Positions 8,633-19,852 of a DNA stretch of 64,000 nt are shown here, in pieces. Position numbers and translations under genes: made by a program. The notes under the pieces are model-generated. The model saw nothing but the letters and a program-made list of their open reading frames with translations. It was not told the DNA's origin and ran no database searches. The DNA is taken from assembly GCF_018780075.1 (NCBI RefSeq), contig NZ_JADMKB010000105.1, forward strand, positions 1-64,000. Direction: 5' to 3'. The DNA is from Hydrogenophaga sp. Lineage in GTDB: Bacteria > Pseudomonadota > Gammaproteobacteria > Burkholderiales > Burkholderiaceae_C. Within the stretch, counting starts at the first letter, position 1; each line of letters opens with the position of its first letter.

Positions 8633-11600
8633 TTACACGCGCGGCAGCTCGATGTGGAAGGTGGCACCTTGTCCAGGTGCGCTTTCTGCGCGAATGTGCC
8701 CTCCCATGCGCTCCACCGCTTTCTGCACGAGTGCCAGCCCGATGCCGGTGCCGGGAATCTGGTCTTGCCGGTGCAGGCGCTGGAACATGCCGAAGATGCG
8801 GTCGTGGTGCTTCATGTCGAAGCCGATGCCCTGGTCGGACACGCTCAGCAGCACCCGGTCGCCGTCGGCCTGTGCCTCGATGCGGATGCGCGGCGCGGCG
8901 CCCGCCGGCGTGAACTTCAGCGCGTTGTCGATGAGGTTGCGCAGCACGATGGCCAGGCCCTTGGGATCGGCCTGCACCCGCAGCCCATCGGGTATCTGCA
9001 CCGCCAGCTGGCCCTGGCGTGCCTCGATCTCGTCCTGAAAAGGGGCCACCACTTCGCGCACACCCTCCGCCAGCGCCACAGGCGAGATCTGTTCAACCAT
9101 CTGCTGCAGGCGCGAGTAGGCCAGCAGGTCGCTGACCAGGCGCGACATGTGCAGCGTCGCACGCTGGATGCGACCCAGGTACTCCCGGCCCTGGTCGTCC
9201 AGTTGCGCGGCGTGTTCCTCCAGCAGCAGTGCGCTGAAGCCCTCGATGCCGCGCAACGGCGTGCGCAGGTCGTGCGAGGCCGAGTAGGTGAAGGACTCCA
9301 GCTCGCGGTTGACGGTCTGCAGCCGCTGCACGCTCTCGTGCAGTTGCTGCGTGCGTTCCTGCACCTTCTGTTCGAGCTGCTCGGCCAGTTCGCGCAGCTG
9401 CGCCTGGGCGCGGCTGCGCTCCTGCAGGTTGACCAGCATCTGTGCGAACAGCTTCAGCAGCGTGATCTCTTCGTCTTCGTAGGCATGGGTTCCGCGCACC
9501 GAGTCCAGGCCCACATAGCCCAGGCACGCGTCCTGGCCGATCAGGGGCAGCGTCATGAGGCTGCGGATGCCCTGAGGCATGAGGAGGTCCTTGAGCGGGC
9601 CTTCCGGCATGGACTGGACGTCGGGCTCGTACACCATGTCGCCGCGCTGGTGGGCGGCCACCCAGCCCAGGTCCCAGTCCAGGGGAAGGTTCTGCAGCCG
9701 GGCCTTTTCGGAGGTGATGCCCTCGGCGCACCACTCGTGCGTGTTGGAGTTGGTGCGGGCCTGGAAGTCGTAGTGGAACAGGTAGGCGCGGTCGGCCGAG
9801 ACGAAACGGCCCAGATCACCCAGCGCTTCCTGAATGGCCTGGTCCATCTGCTGCAGGGGCAGGTTGATGAAGCGGTTGGCCAGCCGGAACAGCAGCAGCA
9901 CGAAGTCGTTCAAGCGTTCGCGCTCGCGCTGGACCGCCTGCTGCTCGGTGGTGTCGCGCACCAGGAACATGCACTGCTCGTCGCCGGGCAGCCAGGCCAG
10001 GCGGGCGTTGAAGTGGTGGGTGCCCACCGGCAGTGCCATGCTGTAGTCCAGTTCTTGCAGACCGTCGGTGCGCGCCTTCTCCATGGCGGACCTCAGGTCG
10101 GCCACCAGCGGCGGCGGCATGACCTCGCTGATGGTGTGCCCCAGAAAGTCCTCCGGCCGGCGGTAGAGCCGCTCTTCGGAACCGGCCTGGAAGAAGACGA
10201 AGCGCTGCTGGGCGTCCACCACGAACAGCATGTCCTTGAGCACGTCGAAGACCTGCTTGAGCGTCGCGTCGCGTTCGCGCGCGGTGGCTTCGGCCTCCCG
10301 CAGATCGGTCACGTCCAGGCAGGAGCCCACGTAGCCGATGAAGCGTTGGTCGGCGTCGTACCGGGGTTTGCCCTGCTCGTGCACCCAGCGGTACTGGCCG
10401 TCGTGGCGCCGCAGGCGGTATTCCGTGCTGTAGGGTCGGCGTGCCGCGAAGCTCTCTTCGAAGATCTTCTCGCAGCGCTGCTGGTCCTGCGGGTGAAGGT
10501 CCTCCAGCCAGTGGGTGTCGCACTCGGTGGCGAGGTCGCGCCCGGTGAAGTCGAGCCAGGCCTGGTTGAGCCAGTCCGGGTGCTTCTGGGCGTCCACGGT
10601 CCAGGCCAGGGCGGCCGAGGCATTGGCCACCGTGTCCAGGTGCTTCAGGGTCTGCCGCTGCGCTTCCTCCAGGGCCTTGCGATCGGTGATGTCGAAGGTG
10701 GTGCCGGCCATGTAGGTCACACGGCCGCTGGCATCGCGCAGGCCGTTGCACCGGGTGTCGAACCAGTGGTACTGGCCGTTTGCATCGCGGGCGCGGTACT
10801 CGATGCGAAAGTCGGCCCCGCCCGCATAGAAGCGGTCCAGGGCCTCGCGCATCCGCGGCCGGTCTTCCGGGTGCAGCAGGTGCTTGAGGGTCTGCGCCAC
10901 GCGGTCGGTCGACGGGGACGGGTGGCCCAGGGAAACGAAAAACTCGTCACTGGGCTGGGCCAAACCCTGCCCGAAGTCCCACTCCCACACCTGGCCATGT
11001 GAGGCCGCCAGCCGGAAGCGCTGCTCGCTCCGCGCCAGTGCCGGCTGGTCGAGCTCCAGCTGGGTCACGTCGCGGAACATCAGCAACAGGCGGTGTTCTC
11101 CGTTCTGCTCCACCCGTTCTGCGCTGTAGCGCACGTGGATGACCTGCCCATCCGGACGGCTGCTGCTGCCCGCGACATCGCGCACCTTCTCGCCACGCTC
11201 CAGTGCTTCCAGCAGTTGCTGACGGGTGGCGGCCGATCGCCAGAGACCCAGGCCGGTGGCGGGCTGGCCGAGCAACTGATCGCGGGCGCGGCCGAACAGG
11301 GCACAGAACGCATCGTTGACCAGCAGCAGGCGGGCGCTGTCCCATTCGCTGAGCGACATGGCCTCCGGTGCCGACTGAAAGACGGTTTCAAAGAGCTGCT
11401 GGGCCGCGTGCCGCTGGGCCTCGGCCTCAACGCGTTCGGTGATGTCGCGCGTGATGACCAGGACGGTGGGCGCCTCGCCAGCGGGTGCGGCTTCCAGGCG
11501 GGCCTGTGCCTCCCAGTGCCGCACACCACCCGGCCCGCTGTGACTGAAGTACAGGGTCTCCGCCAGTCCGGTGGCGAGCACGCGTTGCAGGCAGGCGGCC

Positions 11601-12706
11601 CACACCGCCTGGTTGTCGGGGGATGCACCAAGGGACTCGACCGAGTGGCCGGTCAGGTCTTCCGGCTTGCGGCCGGTGGCCGACTCGATGGCCGGGTTGG
11701 CGTACAGCACCCGGCAGGCGCTGTCATAGCGCACGACCACATCGGGCATGTGGTCGGTCAGGGTCTGGAAATGGACTTTGCTGCGGGCCAGGGCGCGCAC
11801 CGAGCGGTCCAGGCGCCAGGCGCCGTAGGCCATGGCGGCGGCCACCAGCAGGGTCAGCCCCCAGGCCAGCGGCAGGATGGCCCGCCATCCGGCCAGCACG
11901 CTGTCGACCGACAGCGCGAACACCACCACCATGCGGTCGGCTCCGCCAGCCAGGCGCTGAAAGCCAACGATCCGCTCGACGCCATCGAGTTGGGCCTCCG
12001 CCCGAAACACCCCGGCGGTCTGCGCCGCCACCGCGGTCGCGACATGTCCGTGGAAACTGCGCCCCTGCTCCTCGGGCACCAGCGGATGGCGCACCAGCAG
12101 CGTGGTCGCCCCGTCCGGCTCCAGCCGGAAAAGGCTCATGCTGCCACCGGCGGGCAGGCCCTCGGACTCGAAACGCGCCAGGACAGCGTCGCGGGGCAAC
12201 AACAGCTCGTGGGTCTGGGGAGCGCCCGCGCCCGGCTGTTGCCAGAGGAACGGCAGTACCCAGCGGTCGGCCTGCTGGCGGGCTCGTTCCGGTACCCAGG
12301 TCCGTTCCGGCAGCGGTGGGCCGGGCCGCGACCCCGGGTCCAGCAGGCTGAGTTCGAACGGCAGGCTCAGCGCCTCGACCAACGGTTGGTGGTCGCCCAG
12401 CAGGTGGGTGGCCTGCAGTTGCGGCGACTGGCTGGCCACCTCGATGCTGGCGCGACCCAGCCGCAGCGACTGGTCGAGTTCGGCCGCGAGGCGCTTGACC
12501 TCGCGCTGCGCCCGGGCCTTGGCCAGGTCCAGGGTGGCATCGCGCTGAGCGGCCAGCAGGACCGCAGAAAGCGACAGCAGCAGCCCGATGGACACCAGCG
12601 CCAGTGCCACGAGCCCCCAGGGCCTGGCGCCGGACCGGGGCCGCATGGCAGCGGATGCCGGGGGCGCCGGGGGGCAAGGCTCGGACGGCGCGGTGTGTGA
12701 GGCCAT
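8633..12706 (-). CDS. Membrane-anchored multi-PAS/GAF sensor histidine kinase (1357 aa)
   Basis: N-terminal TM, repeated PAS/PAC signatures (ITDRKALEEAQ, EYRLRRHDGQYRWVHEQG), GAF-like region, HisKA SASHDLRTPLRGIEGFSALL, HATPase DQGIGFDMKHHDRIFGMFQRLH. Confidence 0.93.
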   Translation of the reverse strand: MASHTAPSEPCPPAPPASAAMRPRSGARPWGLVALALVSIGLLLSLSAVLLAAQRDATLDLAKARAQREVKRLAAELDQSLRLGRASIEVASQSPQLQATHLLGDHQPLVEALSLPFELSLLDPGSRPGPPLPERTWVPERARQQADRWVLPFLWQQPGAGAPQTHELLLPRDAVLARFESEGLPAGGSMSLFRLEPDGATTLLVRHPLVPEEQGRSFHGHVATAVAAQTAGVFRAEAQLDGVERIVGFQRLAGGADRMVVVFALSVDSVLAGWRAILPLAWGLTLLVAAAMAYGAWRLDRSVRALARSKVHFQTLTDHMPDVVVRYDSACRVLYANPAIESATGRKPEDLTGHSVESLGASPDNQAVWAACLQRVLATGLAETLYFSHSGPGGVRHWEAQARLEAAPAGEAPTVLVITRDITERVEAEAQRHAAQQLFETVFQSAPEAMSLSEWDSARLLLVNDAFCALFGRARDQLLGQPATGLGLWRSAATRQQLLEALERGEKVRDVAGSSSRPDGQVIHVRYSAERVEQNGEHRLLLMFRDVTQLELDQPALARSEQRFRLAASHGQVWEWDFGQGLAQPSDEFFVSLGHPSPSTDRVAQTLKHLLHPEDRPRMREALDRFYAGGADFRIEYRARDANGQYHWFDTRCNGLRDASGRVTYMAGTTFDITDRKALEEAQRQTLKHLDTVANASAALAWTVDAQKHPDWLNQAWLDFTGRDLATECDTHWLEDLHPQDQQRCEKIFEESFAARRPYSTEYRLRRHDGQYRWVHEQGKPRYDADQRFIGYVGSCLDVTDLREAEATARERDATLKQVFDVLKDMLFVVDAQQRFVFFQAGSEERLYRRPEDFLGHTISEVMPPPLVADLRSAMEKARTDGLQELDYSMALPVGTHHFNARLAWLPGDEQCMFLVRDTTEQQAVQRERERLNDFVLLLFRLANRFINLPLQQMDQAIQEALGDLGRFVSADRAYLFHYDFQARTNSNTHEWCAEGITSEKARLQNLPLDWDLGWVAAHQRGDMVYEPDVQSMPEGPLKDLLMPQGIRSLMTLPLIGQDACLGYVGLDSVRGTHAYEDEEITLLKLFAQMLVNLQERSRAQAQLRELAEQLEQKVQERTQQLHESVQRLQTVNRELESFTYSASHDLRTPLRGIEGFSALLLEEHAAQLDDQGREYLGRIQRATLHMSRLVSDLLAYSRLQQMVEQISPVALAEGVREVVAPFQDEIEARQGQLAVQIPDGLRVQADPKGLAIVLRNLIDNALKFTPAGAAPRIRIEAQADGDRVLLSVSDQGIGFDMKHHDRIFGMFQRLHRQDQIPGTGIGLALVQKAVERMGGHIRAESAPGQGATFHIELPRV

Positions 12707-12843
12707 GGGTCGGGGGGTGGGCTTCGGTGCGTGACCCCACGTGGGGCCGCGATCAAGTCTAGCAATGCGCCGCCGGTTTCAGTGGGAAATCTGGCCTGCA
12801 AAAGCAGGCCAGATGCCCGCGACCGCCGCGCCCCCCGAAGGGT

Positions 12844-15800
12844 TCACATGTTGCGCCGGTACTGGCCGCCCACCTCGAACAGGGCCGAGGTGATCTGGCC
12901 CAGCGAGCAGCAGCGCACCGCGTCCATCAGCACCTCGAACACGTTCTTGTTCTGAATCACGGCCAGCTTCAGTCGCGCCAGCAGGGCGGGCGCCTCGTTC
13001 GCGTGGCGGGTGTGGAAGTCGGCCAGGCGCTGCAGCTGGCTCTGCTTTTCTTCCTCGGTCGAACGCGCCAGTTCGATGGTCTCGGGCGTCTGGTCGCCGT
13101 GCGGGTTGCGGAAGGTGTTGACGCCGATGATGGGGTACTCGCCGGTGTGCTTGAGCATCTCGTAGTGCATGCTCTCTTCCTGGATCTTGGAGCGCTGGTA
13201 GCCGGTCTCCATCGCGCCCAGCACGCCGCCGCGTTCGGCGATCTTCTCGAACTCGCTCAGCACCATTTCTTCGACCAGCTCGGTCAGCTCGTCGATGATG
13301 AAAGCGCCCTGGTTGGGGTTCTCGTTCTTCGCCAGGCCCCACTCGCGGTTGATGATGAGCTGGATCGCCATCGCGCGGCGCACCGACTCTTCGGTCGGCG
13401 TGGTGATGGCTTCGTCGAAGGCGTTGGTGTGCAGCGTGTTGCAGTTGTCGTAGATCGCGATCAGCGCCTGCAGCGTGGTGCGGATGTCGTTGAACTGGAT
13501 CTCCTGCGCGTGCAGGCTGCGGCCGCTGGTCTGGATGTGGTACTTGAGCTTCTGGCTGCGTTCGTTGGCGCCGTATTTTTCCTTCATCGCCACCGCCCAG
13601 ATGCGGCGCGCCACGCGGCCGAGCACGGTGTATTCCGGGTCCATGCCGTTGCTGAAGAAGAAGCTCAGGTTGGGCGCGAAATCGTCGATGTGCATGCCGC
13701 GCGCCAGGTACGCCTCCACAAACGTGAAGCCATTGGACAGGGTGAAGGCGAGCTGGCTGATCGGGTTCGCGCCGGCTTCGGCGATGTGGTACCCCGAGAT
13801 CGAGACCGAGTAGAAGTTGCGCACGTCGTGGTGCACGAAGTACTCGGCGATGTCGCCCATCACCTTGAGCGAGAACTCGGTCGAGAAGATGCAGGTGTTC
13901 TGACCCTGGTCTTCTTTCAGGATGTCGGCCTGCACCGTGCCGCGCACATTGGCCAGCACCCACTCGCGGATCTTGGCGGCCTCGGTGTCGGTGGGCTCGC
14001 GGCCGTTCTCCGCCTTGAACTTGTCCAGGTTCTGGTCGATGGCGGTGTTCATGAACATCGCCAGGATGGACGGCGCCGGGCCATTGATGGTCATCGACAC
14101 CGAGGTGGTCGGGTGGCACAGGTCGAAGCCGCCGTACAGCACCTTCATGTCGTCCAGCGTGGCCACGTTCACACCGCTGTTGCCCACCTTGCCGTAGATG
14201 TCCGGCCGCAGGTCGGGGTCATTGCCGTAGAGCGTGACCGAGTCGAAAGCGGTGGACAGGCGCTTGGCCGGCAGGCCTTCGCTCACCAGCTTGAAGCGGC
14301 GGTTGGTGCGAAACGGATCGCCTTCGCCAGCGAACATGCGGGTCGGGTCCTCACCCTCGCGCTTGAAGGCGAAGGTGCCCGAGGTGTAGGGGAAGCTGCC
14401 CGGCACGTTGTCCAGCATCAGCCACTTGAGGATCTCGCCGTGGTCCTCGTACTGCGGCAGCGCGACCTTGCGGATGGTGGTGCCGGACAGCGATTTCGTG
14501 GTCAGTGCCGTGCGGATTTCCTTGTCACGGATCTTCACCACGTACTCGTCGCCCGCGTAGGCCTTCTGCATGTCGGGCCATTGCACGAGCAGCTTGCGCG
14601 CGGCTGCGTCTTGCGACAGTTCACGCGTTTGTGCCAGGTCGATGGCGGCCTCGGACGCCTTGGGCCGGTTGGGCTTGTCCACCGCCAGCATGTCGGCGGC
14701 GGCGCGCAGTTGCTGGATCTCGCGCGCCAGCTTCGCCTGCTCGCGCGCCTTCTTCTTGTAGCCGCGCACGGTGTCCGAAATCTCGGCGAGGTAGCGGGTG
14801 CGCGCGGGCGGCACGATGGGCGTCTGGTTGGTGCTGTGGCGCACGTTCACCCGCGGCAGGTGGCCGTCGGTGAGCTTCAAGCCGAGTTCGATCAGGCGCG
14901 CCTTGATGGCCTGGTAGAGCGCGGTCACGCCGTCGTCGTTGAAGCGCGCGGCCATGGTGCCGAAGACCGGCATCTGGTCGGGCATGACGGTGAAGGCCTC
15001 GCGGTTGCGCTGCACCTGCTTGGCCACGTCGCGCAGCGCGTCGGCCGCGCCCTTGCGGTCGAACTTGTTGATCGCCACGAACTCGGCGAAGTCCAGCATG
15101 TCGATTTTTTCCAGCTGGCTGGCGGCACCGAACTCGGGTGTCATCACGTACATCGGGATGTCCACGTGCGGCACGATCGCCGCGTCACCCTGGCCGATGC
15201 CCGAGGTCTCGACCACGATGAGGTCGAAGCCCGCCACCTTGCAGGCCGCCACCACGTCGGGCAGGGCGGCGCTGATCTCGCTGCTGGTGTCGCGCGTGGC
15301 CAGGCTGCGCATGTAGACGCGCTGGCCGTTCTGCCATGGCGTGATCGCGTTCATGCGGATGCGGTCGCCGAGCAGGGCGCCGCCGCTCTTGCGGCGCGAG
15401 GGGTCGATGCTGATCACGGCCACGCGCAACGCGTCGTCCTGGTCCAGGCGGATGCGGCGGATCAGTTCGTCGGTGAGGCTGGACTTGCCGGCGCCGCCGG
15501 TGCCGGTGATGCCGAGCACGGGCGTCTTGATGCCTGCGGCGGCCAGGCGCACCGCGTCGAGCACCGATGCTTCGGCTTGGCTGTTCTCGATGGCCGTGAT
15601 CAGCTGCGCCAGCGCGCGCCAGTTCAGTTCGTTGTGGCCCTGGATCGCTTCGATGGCCTTGGGGGCGTACGCGCTGATGTCGCGGTCGCAGCGCATCACC
15701 ATCTCGCCGATCATCCCCTGCAGGCCCATCTTCTGGCCATCTTCGGGGCTGTAGATGCGGCCCACGCCGTAGCTGTGCAGCTCGCGGATCTCGGCCGGCA

Positions 15801-16137
15801 CGATCACGCCGCCGCCGCCGCCGAACACCTGGATGTGCTCACCGCCGCGCGCGCGCAGCAGGTCCACCATGTACTTGAAGTACTCGACGTGGCCGCCCTG
15901 GTAGGAACTGATCGCGATGCCCTGCACGTCTTCCTGCAGCGCGGCCGTGACCACGTCGTCCACCGAGCGGTTGTGGCCCAGGTGGATCACCTCGGCGCCC
16001 ATGCCCTGCAGGATGCGCCGCATGATGTTGATGGCCGCGTCGTGCCCGTCGAACAGGCTCGCAGCGGTGACGAAGCGCACCTTGTGCGTGGGGCGGTAGT
16101 TGGCCAGGGCCTGGTATTCGGCGGCAAGGTTGCTCAT
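12844..16137 (-). CDS. icmF: Fused isobutyryl-CoA mutase (B12-binding, MeaI-type GTPase, mutase large domain)
   Basis: N-terminal B12-binding [29 protein letters not shown]; GTPase P-loop [17 protein letters not shown]; mutase domain [29 protein letters not shown]...[27 protein letters not shown]. Confidence 0.93.
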   Translation of the reverse strand: MSNLAAEYQALANYRPTHKVRFVTAASLFDGHDAAINIMRRILQGMGAEVIHLGHNRSVDDVVTAALQEDVQGIAISSYQGGHVEYFKYMVDLLRARGGEHIQVFGGGGGVIVPAEIRELHSYGVGRIYSPEDGQKMGLQGMIGEMVMRCDRDISAYAPKAIEAIQGHNELNWRALAQLITAIENSQAEASVLDAVRLAAAGIKTPVLGITGTGGAGKSSLTDELIRRIRLDQDDALRVAVISIDPSRRKSGGALLGDRIRMNAITPWQNGQRVYMRSLATRDTSSEISAALPDVVAACKVAGFDLIVVETSGIGQGDAAIVPHVDIPMYVMTPEFGAASQLEKIDMLDFAEFVAINKFDRKGAADALRDVAKQVQRNREAFTVMPDQMPVFGTMAARFNDDGVTALYQAIKARLIELGLKLTDGHLPRVNVRHSTNQTPIVPPARTRYLAEISDTVRGYKKKAREQAKLAREIQQLRAAADMLAVDKPNRPKASEAAIDLAQTRELSQDAAARKLLVQWPDMQKAYAGDEYVVKIRDKEIRTALTTKSLSGTTIRKVALPQYEDHGEILKWLMLDNVPGSFPYTSGTFAFKREGEDPTRMFAGEGDPFRTNRRFKLVSEGLPAKRLSTAFDSVTLYGNDPDLRPDIYGKVGNSGVNVATLDDMKVLYGGFDLCHPTTSVSMTINGPAPSILAMFMNTAIDQNLDKFKAENGREPTDTEAAKIREWVLANVRGTVQADILKEDQGQNTCIFSTEFSLKVMGDIAEYFVHHDVRNFYSVSISGYHIAEAGANPISQLAFTLSNGFTFVEAYLARGMHIDDFAPNLSFFFSNGMDPEYTVLGRVARRIWAVAMKEKYGANERSQKLKYHIQTSGRSLHAQEIQFNDIRTTLQALIAIYDNCNTLHTNAFDEAITTPTEESVRRAMAIQLIINREWGLAKNENPNQGAFIIDELTELVEEMVLSEFEKIAERGGVLGAMETGYQRSKIQEESMHYEMLKHTGEYPIIGVNTFRNPHGDQTPETIELARSTEEEKQSQLQRLADFHTRHANEAPALLARLKLAVIQNKNVFEVLMDAVRCCSLGQITSALFEVGGQYRRNM

Positions 16138-16178
16138 GGTGTGTCTCTGGGTCGGTAGCGGAAAAGGGGTGGCAGGCG

Positions 16179-17069
16179 TCAGGCGATCTTCAGGCCGGAC
16201 AGCTTCGGGTCTTCGGGCGGAAAGCGCAAGTCCAGCGCCTTGAGCGTGTCGCGCACGATGGTGGCGATCATCAGGTTGCGGTGTGTCTTGGAGTCGGCCG
16301 GCACCACGGTCCAGGGTGCCCAGGGGGTGCTCGTGGCGTTGAGGAAGGCTTCGTAGGTGCTCTGGTAGTCATCCCATTGCTTGCGCACGTCGAGGTCGCT
16401 CAGGCTGAATTTCCAGTGTTTTTCGGGATCGTCCACCCGCTCCTGCAGGCGCTCGCGTTGCTCGTCCTTGCCGATGTGCAGCATGAACTTGAGGATCACC
16501 GTGCCGGTCTCGGCCAGCAGGCGCTCGAAATCCTTGATGTGTTCGTAGCGTTGCAGCGTCTGCTGCGGCGTGATCCAGCCATTGACCGCAGGCACCAGCA
16601 CGTCTTCGTAATGGCTGCGGTTGAAGATCATCATCTCGCCGGCGCCCGGGACTTTCTGGTGGATGCGCCAGAGGTAGTCGTGGTCGCGCTCGGCCTCGGT
16701 GGGCGCTTTCCAGCCGACGGTGTGCACGCCCAGCGGGCTGGTGCGCGCGAACACGCCACGCACCGTGCCGTCCTTGCCCGAGGTGTCGGTGCCCTGCAGC
16801 ATCACCAGCAGCTTGTAGCGGCCGTCGGCATGGAAGAGGTTCTGCAGCGCGTCGAGCTCTTCGGCCAGGATGGCCAGGGCCGCCTGGTCAGCAGACTTGC
16901 TGCCGCTGGAAAACGGCTTGGCGTCGGGTTTGAACGACTTGAGTGAGACGCCCTTGGCCTTCTTGCTGCCGTTGCCGGGGCTCACCTGCCAGTCCTGCCA
17001 GGGACTGCCTTTGCCGGCCAGGATGGCACGGGCGGGGAAGGGCAGGGCGGCGTCGGTCGTGCTGGGCAT
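16179..17069 (-). CDS. ppk2: Polyphosphate kinase 2 (PPK2) family protein
   Basis: Walker [64 protein letters not shown]. Confidence 0.93.
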   Translation of the reverse strand: MPSTTDAALPFPARAILAGKGSPWQDWQVSPGNGSKKAKGVSLKSFKPDAKPFSSGSKSADQAALAILAEELDALQNLFHADGRYKLLVMLQGTDTSGKDGTVRGVFARTSPLGVHTVGWKAPTEAERDHDYLWRIHQKVPGAGEMMIFNRSHYEDVLVPAVNGWITPQQTLQRYEHIKDFERLLAETGTVILKFMLHIGKDEQRERLQERVDDPEKHWKFSLSDLDVRKQWDDYQSTYEAFLNATSTPWAPWTVVPADSKTHRNLMIATIVRDTLKALDLRFPPEDPKLSGLKIA

Positions 17070-17118
17070 GGGGGTTCCGTTCGGTGCACGGGCACTTTCT
17101 TGCGGGCCCGTTTGGTTG

Positions 17119-17134
17119 ACGTTTACGTAAACGT
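17119..17134. promoter_or_regulatory. Perfect 16-bp palindrome upstream of ppk2-icmF, candidate operator
   Basis: ACGTTTACGTAAACGT equals its own reverse complement; about 50 bp upstream of the ppk2 start. Confidence 0.6.
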
Positions 17135-17153
17135 AATGTTACCGCGTATCGGC

Positions 17154-17179
17154 AAAAAAAGGGGCGCTTGCGCGCCCCT
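17154..17179 (-). terminator. Terminator of the TRAP transporter operon
   Basis: GGGGCGC-TTGC-GCGCCCC stem (17161-17178) with AAAAAAA on the + strand side (U-tract for minus transcript). Confidence 0.85.
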
Positions 17180-17206
17180 GGTTCTGCATGGTTGCTGCCC
17201 GCTGGA

Positions 17207-19218
17207 TCAGCGGTAGAGCACCTGTGGCAGCCACATGCCGATGGCCGGGAACTGGTAGAGCAGGACGATGGCCAGGATCTGGATGCCCATGAAAGGCAGC
17301 ATGCCGACAAAGATCTGGTTCAGCGTCACGTGCTTGGGCGACACGCCCTTGAGGTAGAAGGCCGCCATGGCCACGGGCGGGCTCAGGAAGGCGGTTTGCA
17401 GGTTCAGCGCCACCAGCAGGCCGAAGAACAGCGGGTCCACACCAAAGTTGTCCAGCAGCGGGATGAAGATGGGCATGAAGATCACGATGATCTCGGTCCA
17501 CTCCAGCGGCCAGCCCAGGATGAAGATCAGCACCTGCGACAAGATCAGGAACTCGGTCTTGGACAGGTTCATGCTCAGCACCCAGGTCTCGACCAGTTCC
17601 TGCCCGCCCAGCAGCGCGAAGGCCGCCGAGAAAATGGCCGAGCCCACAAACAGCCAGCACACCATGGCGCTGGTCTTGGCCGTGAGGAACACGCTTTCCT
17701 TGACCACACTGAAGGTGAGCTGTCGGTAGGCCGCCGCCAGCAGGAAGCCGCCGAAGGCGCCCACCGCTGCCGCTTCCGTGGGCGTGGCCAGACCGAAGAC
17801 GATCGAACCCAGCACCGACAGGATGAGCACCAGCAGCGGGAAGAAGCTGGAGAGCAGCATCTTGAAGACTTCCAACCGCGTGAAGCTCAGGATGGCGTAG
17901 AAGATCACCATGGCCAGCAGACCCACGGCCAGGCCGATCCAGAAGCTCATGGAGGCTGGCTTGGTGGTGGCAGCAGGCTCTGCGGCCTCACCTGCGGGAG
18001 CTGCAGCAGCAGCCGGCTCGGCCACGGCATCGGGTGCCGCGCCAGCCGCAGGAGCCTCTTTCTCGGCACCGGGTGGTTCGGCCACGGCGCCTTCCTGTGC
18101 ACCCGGTGGCTCGGCCACCGCGTCGTCGGATGGGGGTTCAGCCAGACCGCCTTCTTCGGCTTCGGGTTCGGCCAGACCACCTTCGCTGGTGTTCTCGTCC
18201 ACGTTGGCGCCAGCGCCCATGGGCTGCAGCTCTTCGTAGGTTTCCACCGGCACCACGGTGGTGGCGCTCTGGTAACTGGCGAAGGCCACGGCGGCGAACA
18301 GGATCGCTGGCAGCAGTGCGATGCCCAACTGGCCCAGCAGGTACTTGGCGGACACGTCCTGGTTGCGCCGGCCTTTGAGTGCCTTGATCAGGTTGGACAC
18401 GGCCCAGCCGTCGCCGGTGGCACCGATGGCCGTCAGCGGCGCCGGCAGCGGCACGAAGCGCTGCGCTGCGGTGAGCGGCGGCGCCCAAGCCGGCTTGATC
18501 TTGGCCATGATGATCACGTACAGGATGTACAGACCGGCCAGCATGATGCCGGGGAAGAAGGCACCTGCATACAGCTGCACCACCGACACGCCGGCGGTGG
18601 CGCCGTACACGATCAACAGCACCGAGGGCGGGATCAGGATGCCCAGGCAGCCACCAGCGGTGATGACACCGGCCGACAGGCGCACGTCGTAGCCGGCGCG
18701 CAGCATCTGCGGCAGGGCCAGCAAACCCATGAGCGTGACGACCGCACCCACGATGCCGGTGGCGGTGGCGAACACCGCGCAAGTCACCAGCGTGGCCACA
18801 CCCAGCGAGCCCGGCACACGGGCCAGGGCCAGGTGCAGGCTGCGGAACAGCTTGTCGATCAGATTGGCGCGTTCCACGAGATAGCCCATGAACACGAACA
18901 GCGGGATCGAGATCAGCACGTCGTTGCTCATCACCGAAAACGCGCGCTGCACCATCAGGTCCAGCGTCTGCCGGATCGCGCCGGCGGAGGTCTGGTCGCC
19001 CGAGTGGTAGGCGAAGAACGCAAACAGCATGCCCATGCCCATGAGCGTGAACGCGGTCGGAAAGCCCAGCATGATCGCCACGACCACCAGCGAGAGCATG
19101 AGCAGGCCGTAGTGGCCGTTGGTCATGGTCGGCACGCTGATCACCATGGCCAGCACGGCCACGAGGATGAGCGCCATCAGACCGAAGCCGAACCAGAGTT
19201 CCTTGCGGATGGTCATGG
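17207..19218 (-). CDS. dctM: TRAP transporter large permease (DctM) with a long Ala/Pro/Glu-rich insert
   Basis: MTIRKELWFGFGLMALILVAVLAMV...VFMGYLVERANLIDKLFRSLHLALARVPGSLGVATLVTCAVFATATGIVGAVVTLMGLLALPQMLRAGYD. Confidence 0.93.
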
Positions 19219-19833
19219 CTGGCCGCCCTTCTGCTGCACCAGCTGGTCCAGGCTCTCGATGTCGCTGTCCTTCACGTGGACCATCTCTTTCAGCTTGTCG
19301 ACATCGACCTCTTCCACGTCGTCTTCGCGGGTCGGCCATTCACCGGTCTTCAGGCAGATCACGCAGCGCACGATCTCCACCAGGCCCTGCAGCAGCAGCA
19401 TGGCGCCCGCGATGGGCACCACGAACTTGAACGGGTAGACCGGCAGCGGGTCGGCGTTGAAGGTCTGTTCCCGGATCGCCAGCGAGTCGTTGGCAAAGGT
19501 CCAGCCGGCCCAGGTGAGCGCCACGATGCCGGGCAGGAAGAACACGATGTACAGCGTGAGGTCCACGCTGGCCTGCGTGCGCGGCTTGAAGAAGCCGTAG
19601 AGCACGTCGCCGCGCACGTGGCCGTTTTTCGCCAGGGTGTAGGCGCCCGCCGACATGAAGAGCAGGCCGTACATCATGATCTGTGCGTCCAGCACCCAGG
19701 CGTGCGGCTGGTTGAGCACGTAGCGCGAAAACACCTCCCAGCTGATCAGCAGGGTGAGGGCCACCACCGACCAGGCGCAGAGCTTGCCGAACCCGGTCGA
19801 GAGACGGTCCACCGTCCAGAGAAATTGTTGCAT
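19213..19833 (-). CDS. dctQ: TRAP transporter small permease (DctQ)
   Basis: LCAWSVVALTLLISWEVFSRYVLNQPHAWVLDAQIMMYGLLFMSAGAYTLAKNGHVRGDVLY; overlaps dctM start. Confidence 0.92.
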   Translation of the reverse strand: MQQFLWTVDRLSTGFGKLCAWSVVALTLLISWEVFSRYVLNQPHAWVLDAQIMMYGLLFMSAGAYTLAKNGHVRGDVLYGFFKPRTQASVDLTLYIVFFLPGIVALTWAGWTFANDSLAIREQTFNADPLPVYPFKFVVPIAGAMLLLQGLVEIVRCVICLKTGEWPTREDDVEEVDVDKLKEMVHVKDSDIESLDQLVQQKGGQP

Positions 19834-19852
19834 CGTGTCTCCGACTCAAACA

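Noticed and set aside
8654-11002. 782-aa open frame on the + strand opposite the multi-PAS kinase
   Set aside because: Antisense shadow of the kinase gene; repetitive Val/Leu/His/Gln composition.
13003-16158. 1051-aa open frame on the + strand opposite icmF
   Set aside because: Antisense shadow of a well-supported gene in high-GC DNA; His/Val/Gln/Arg-rich low-complexity translation with no family signature.
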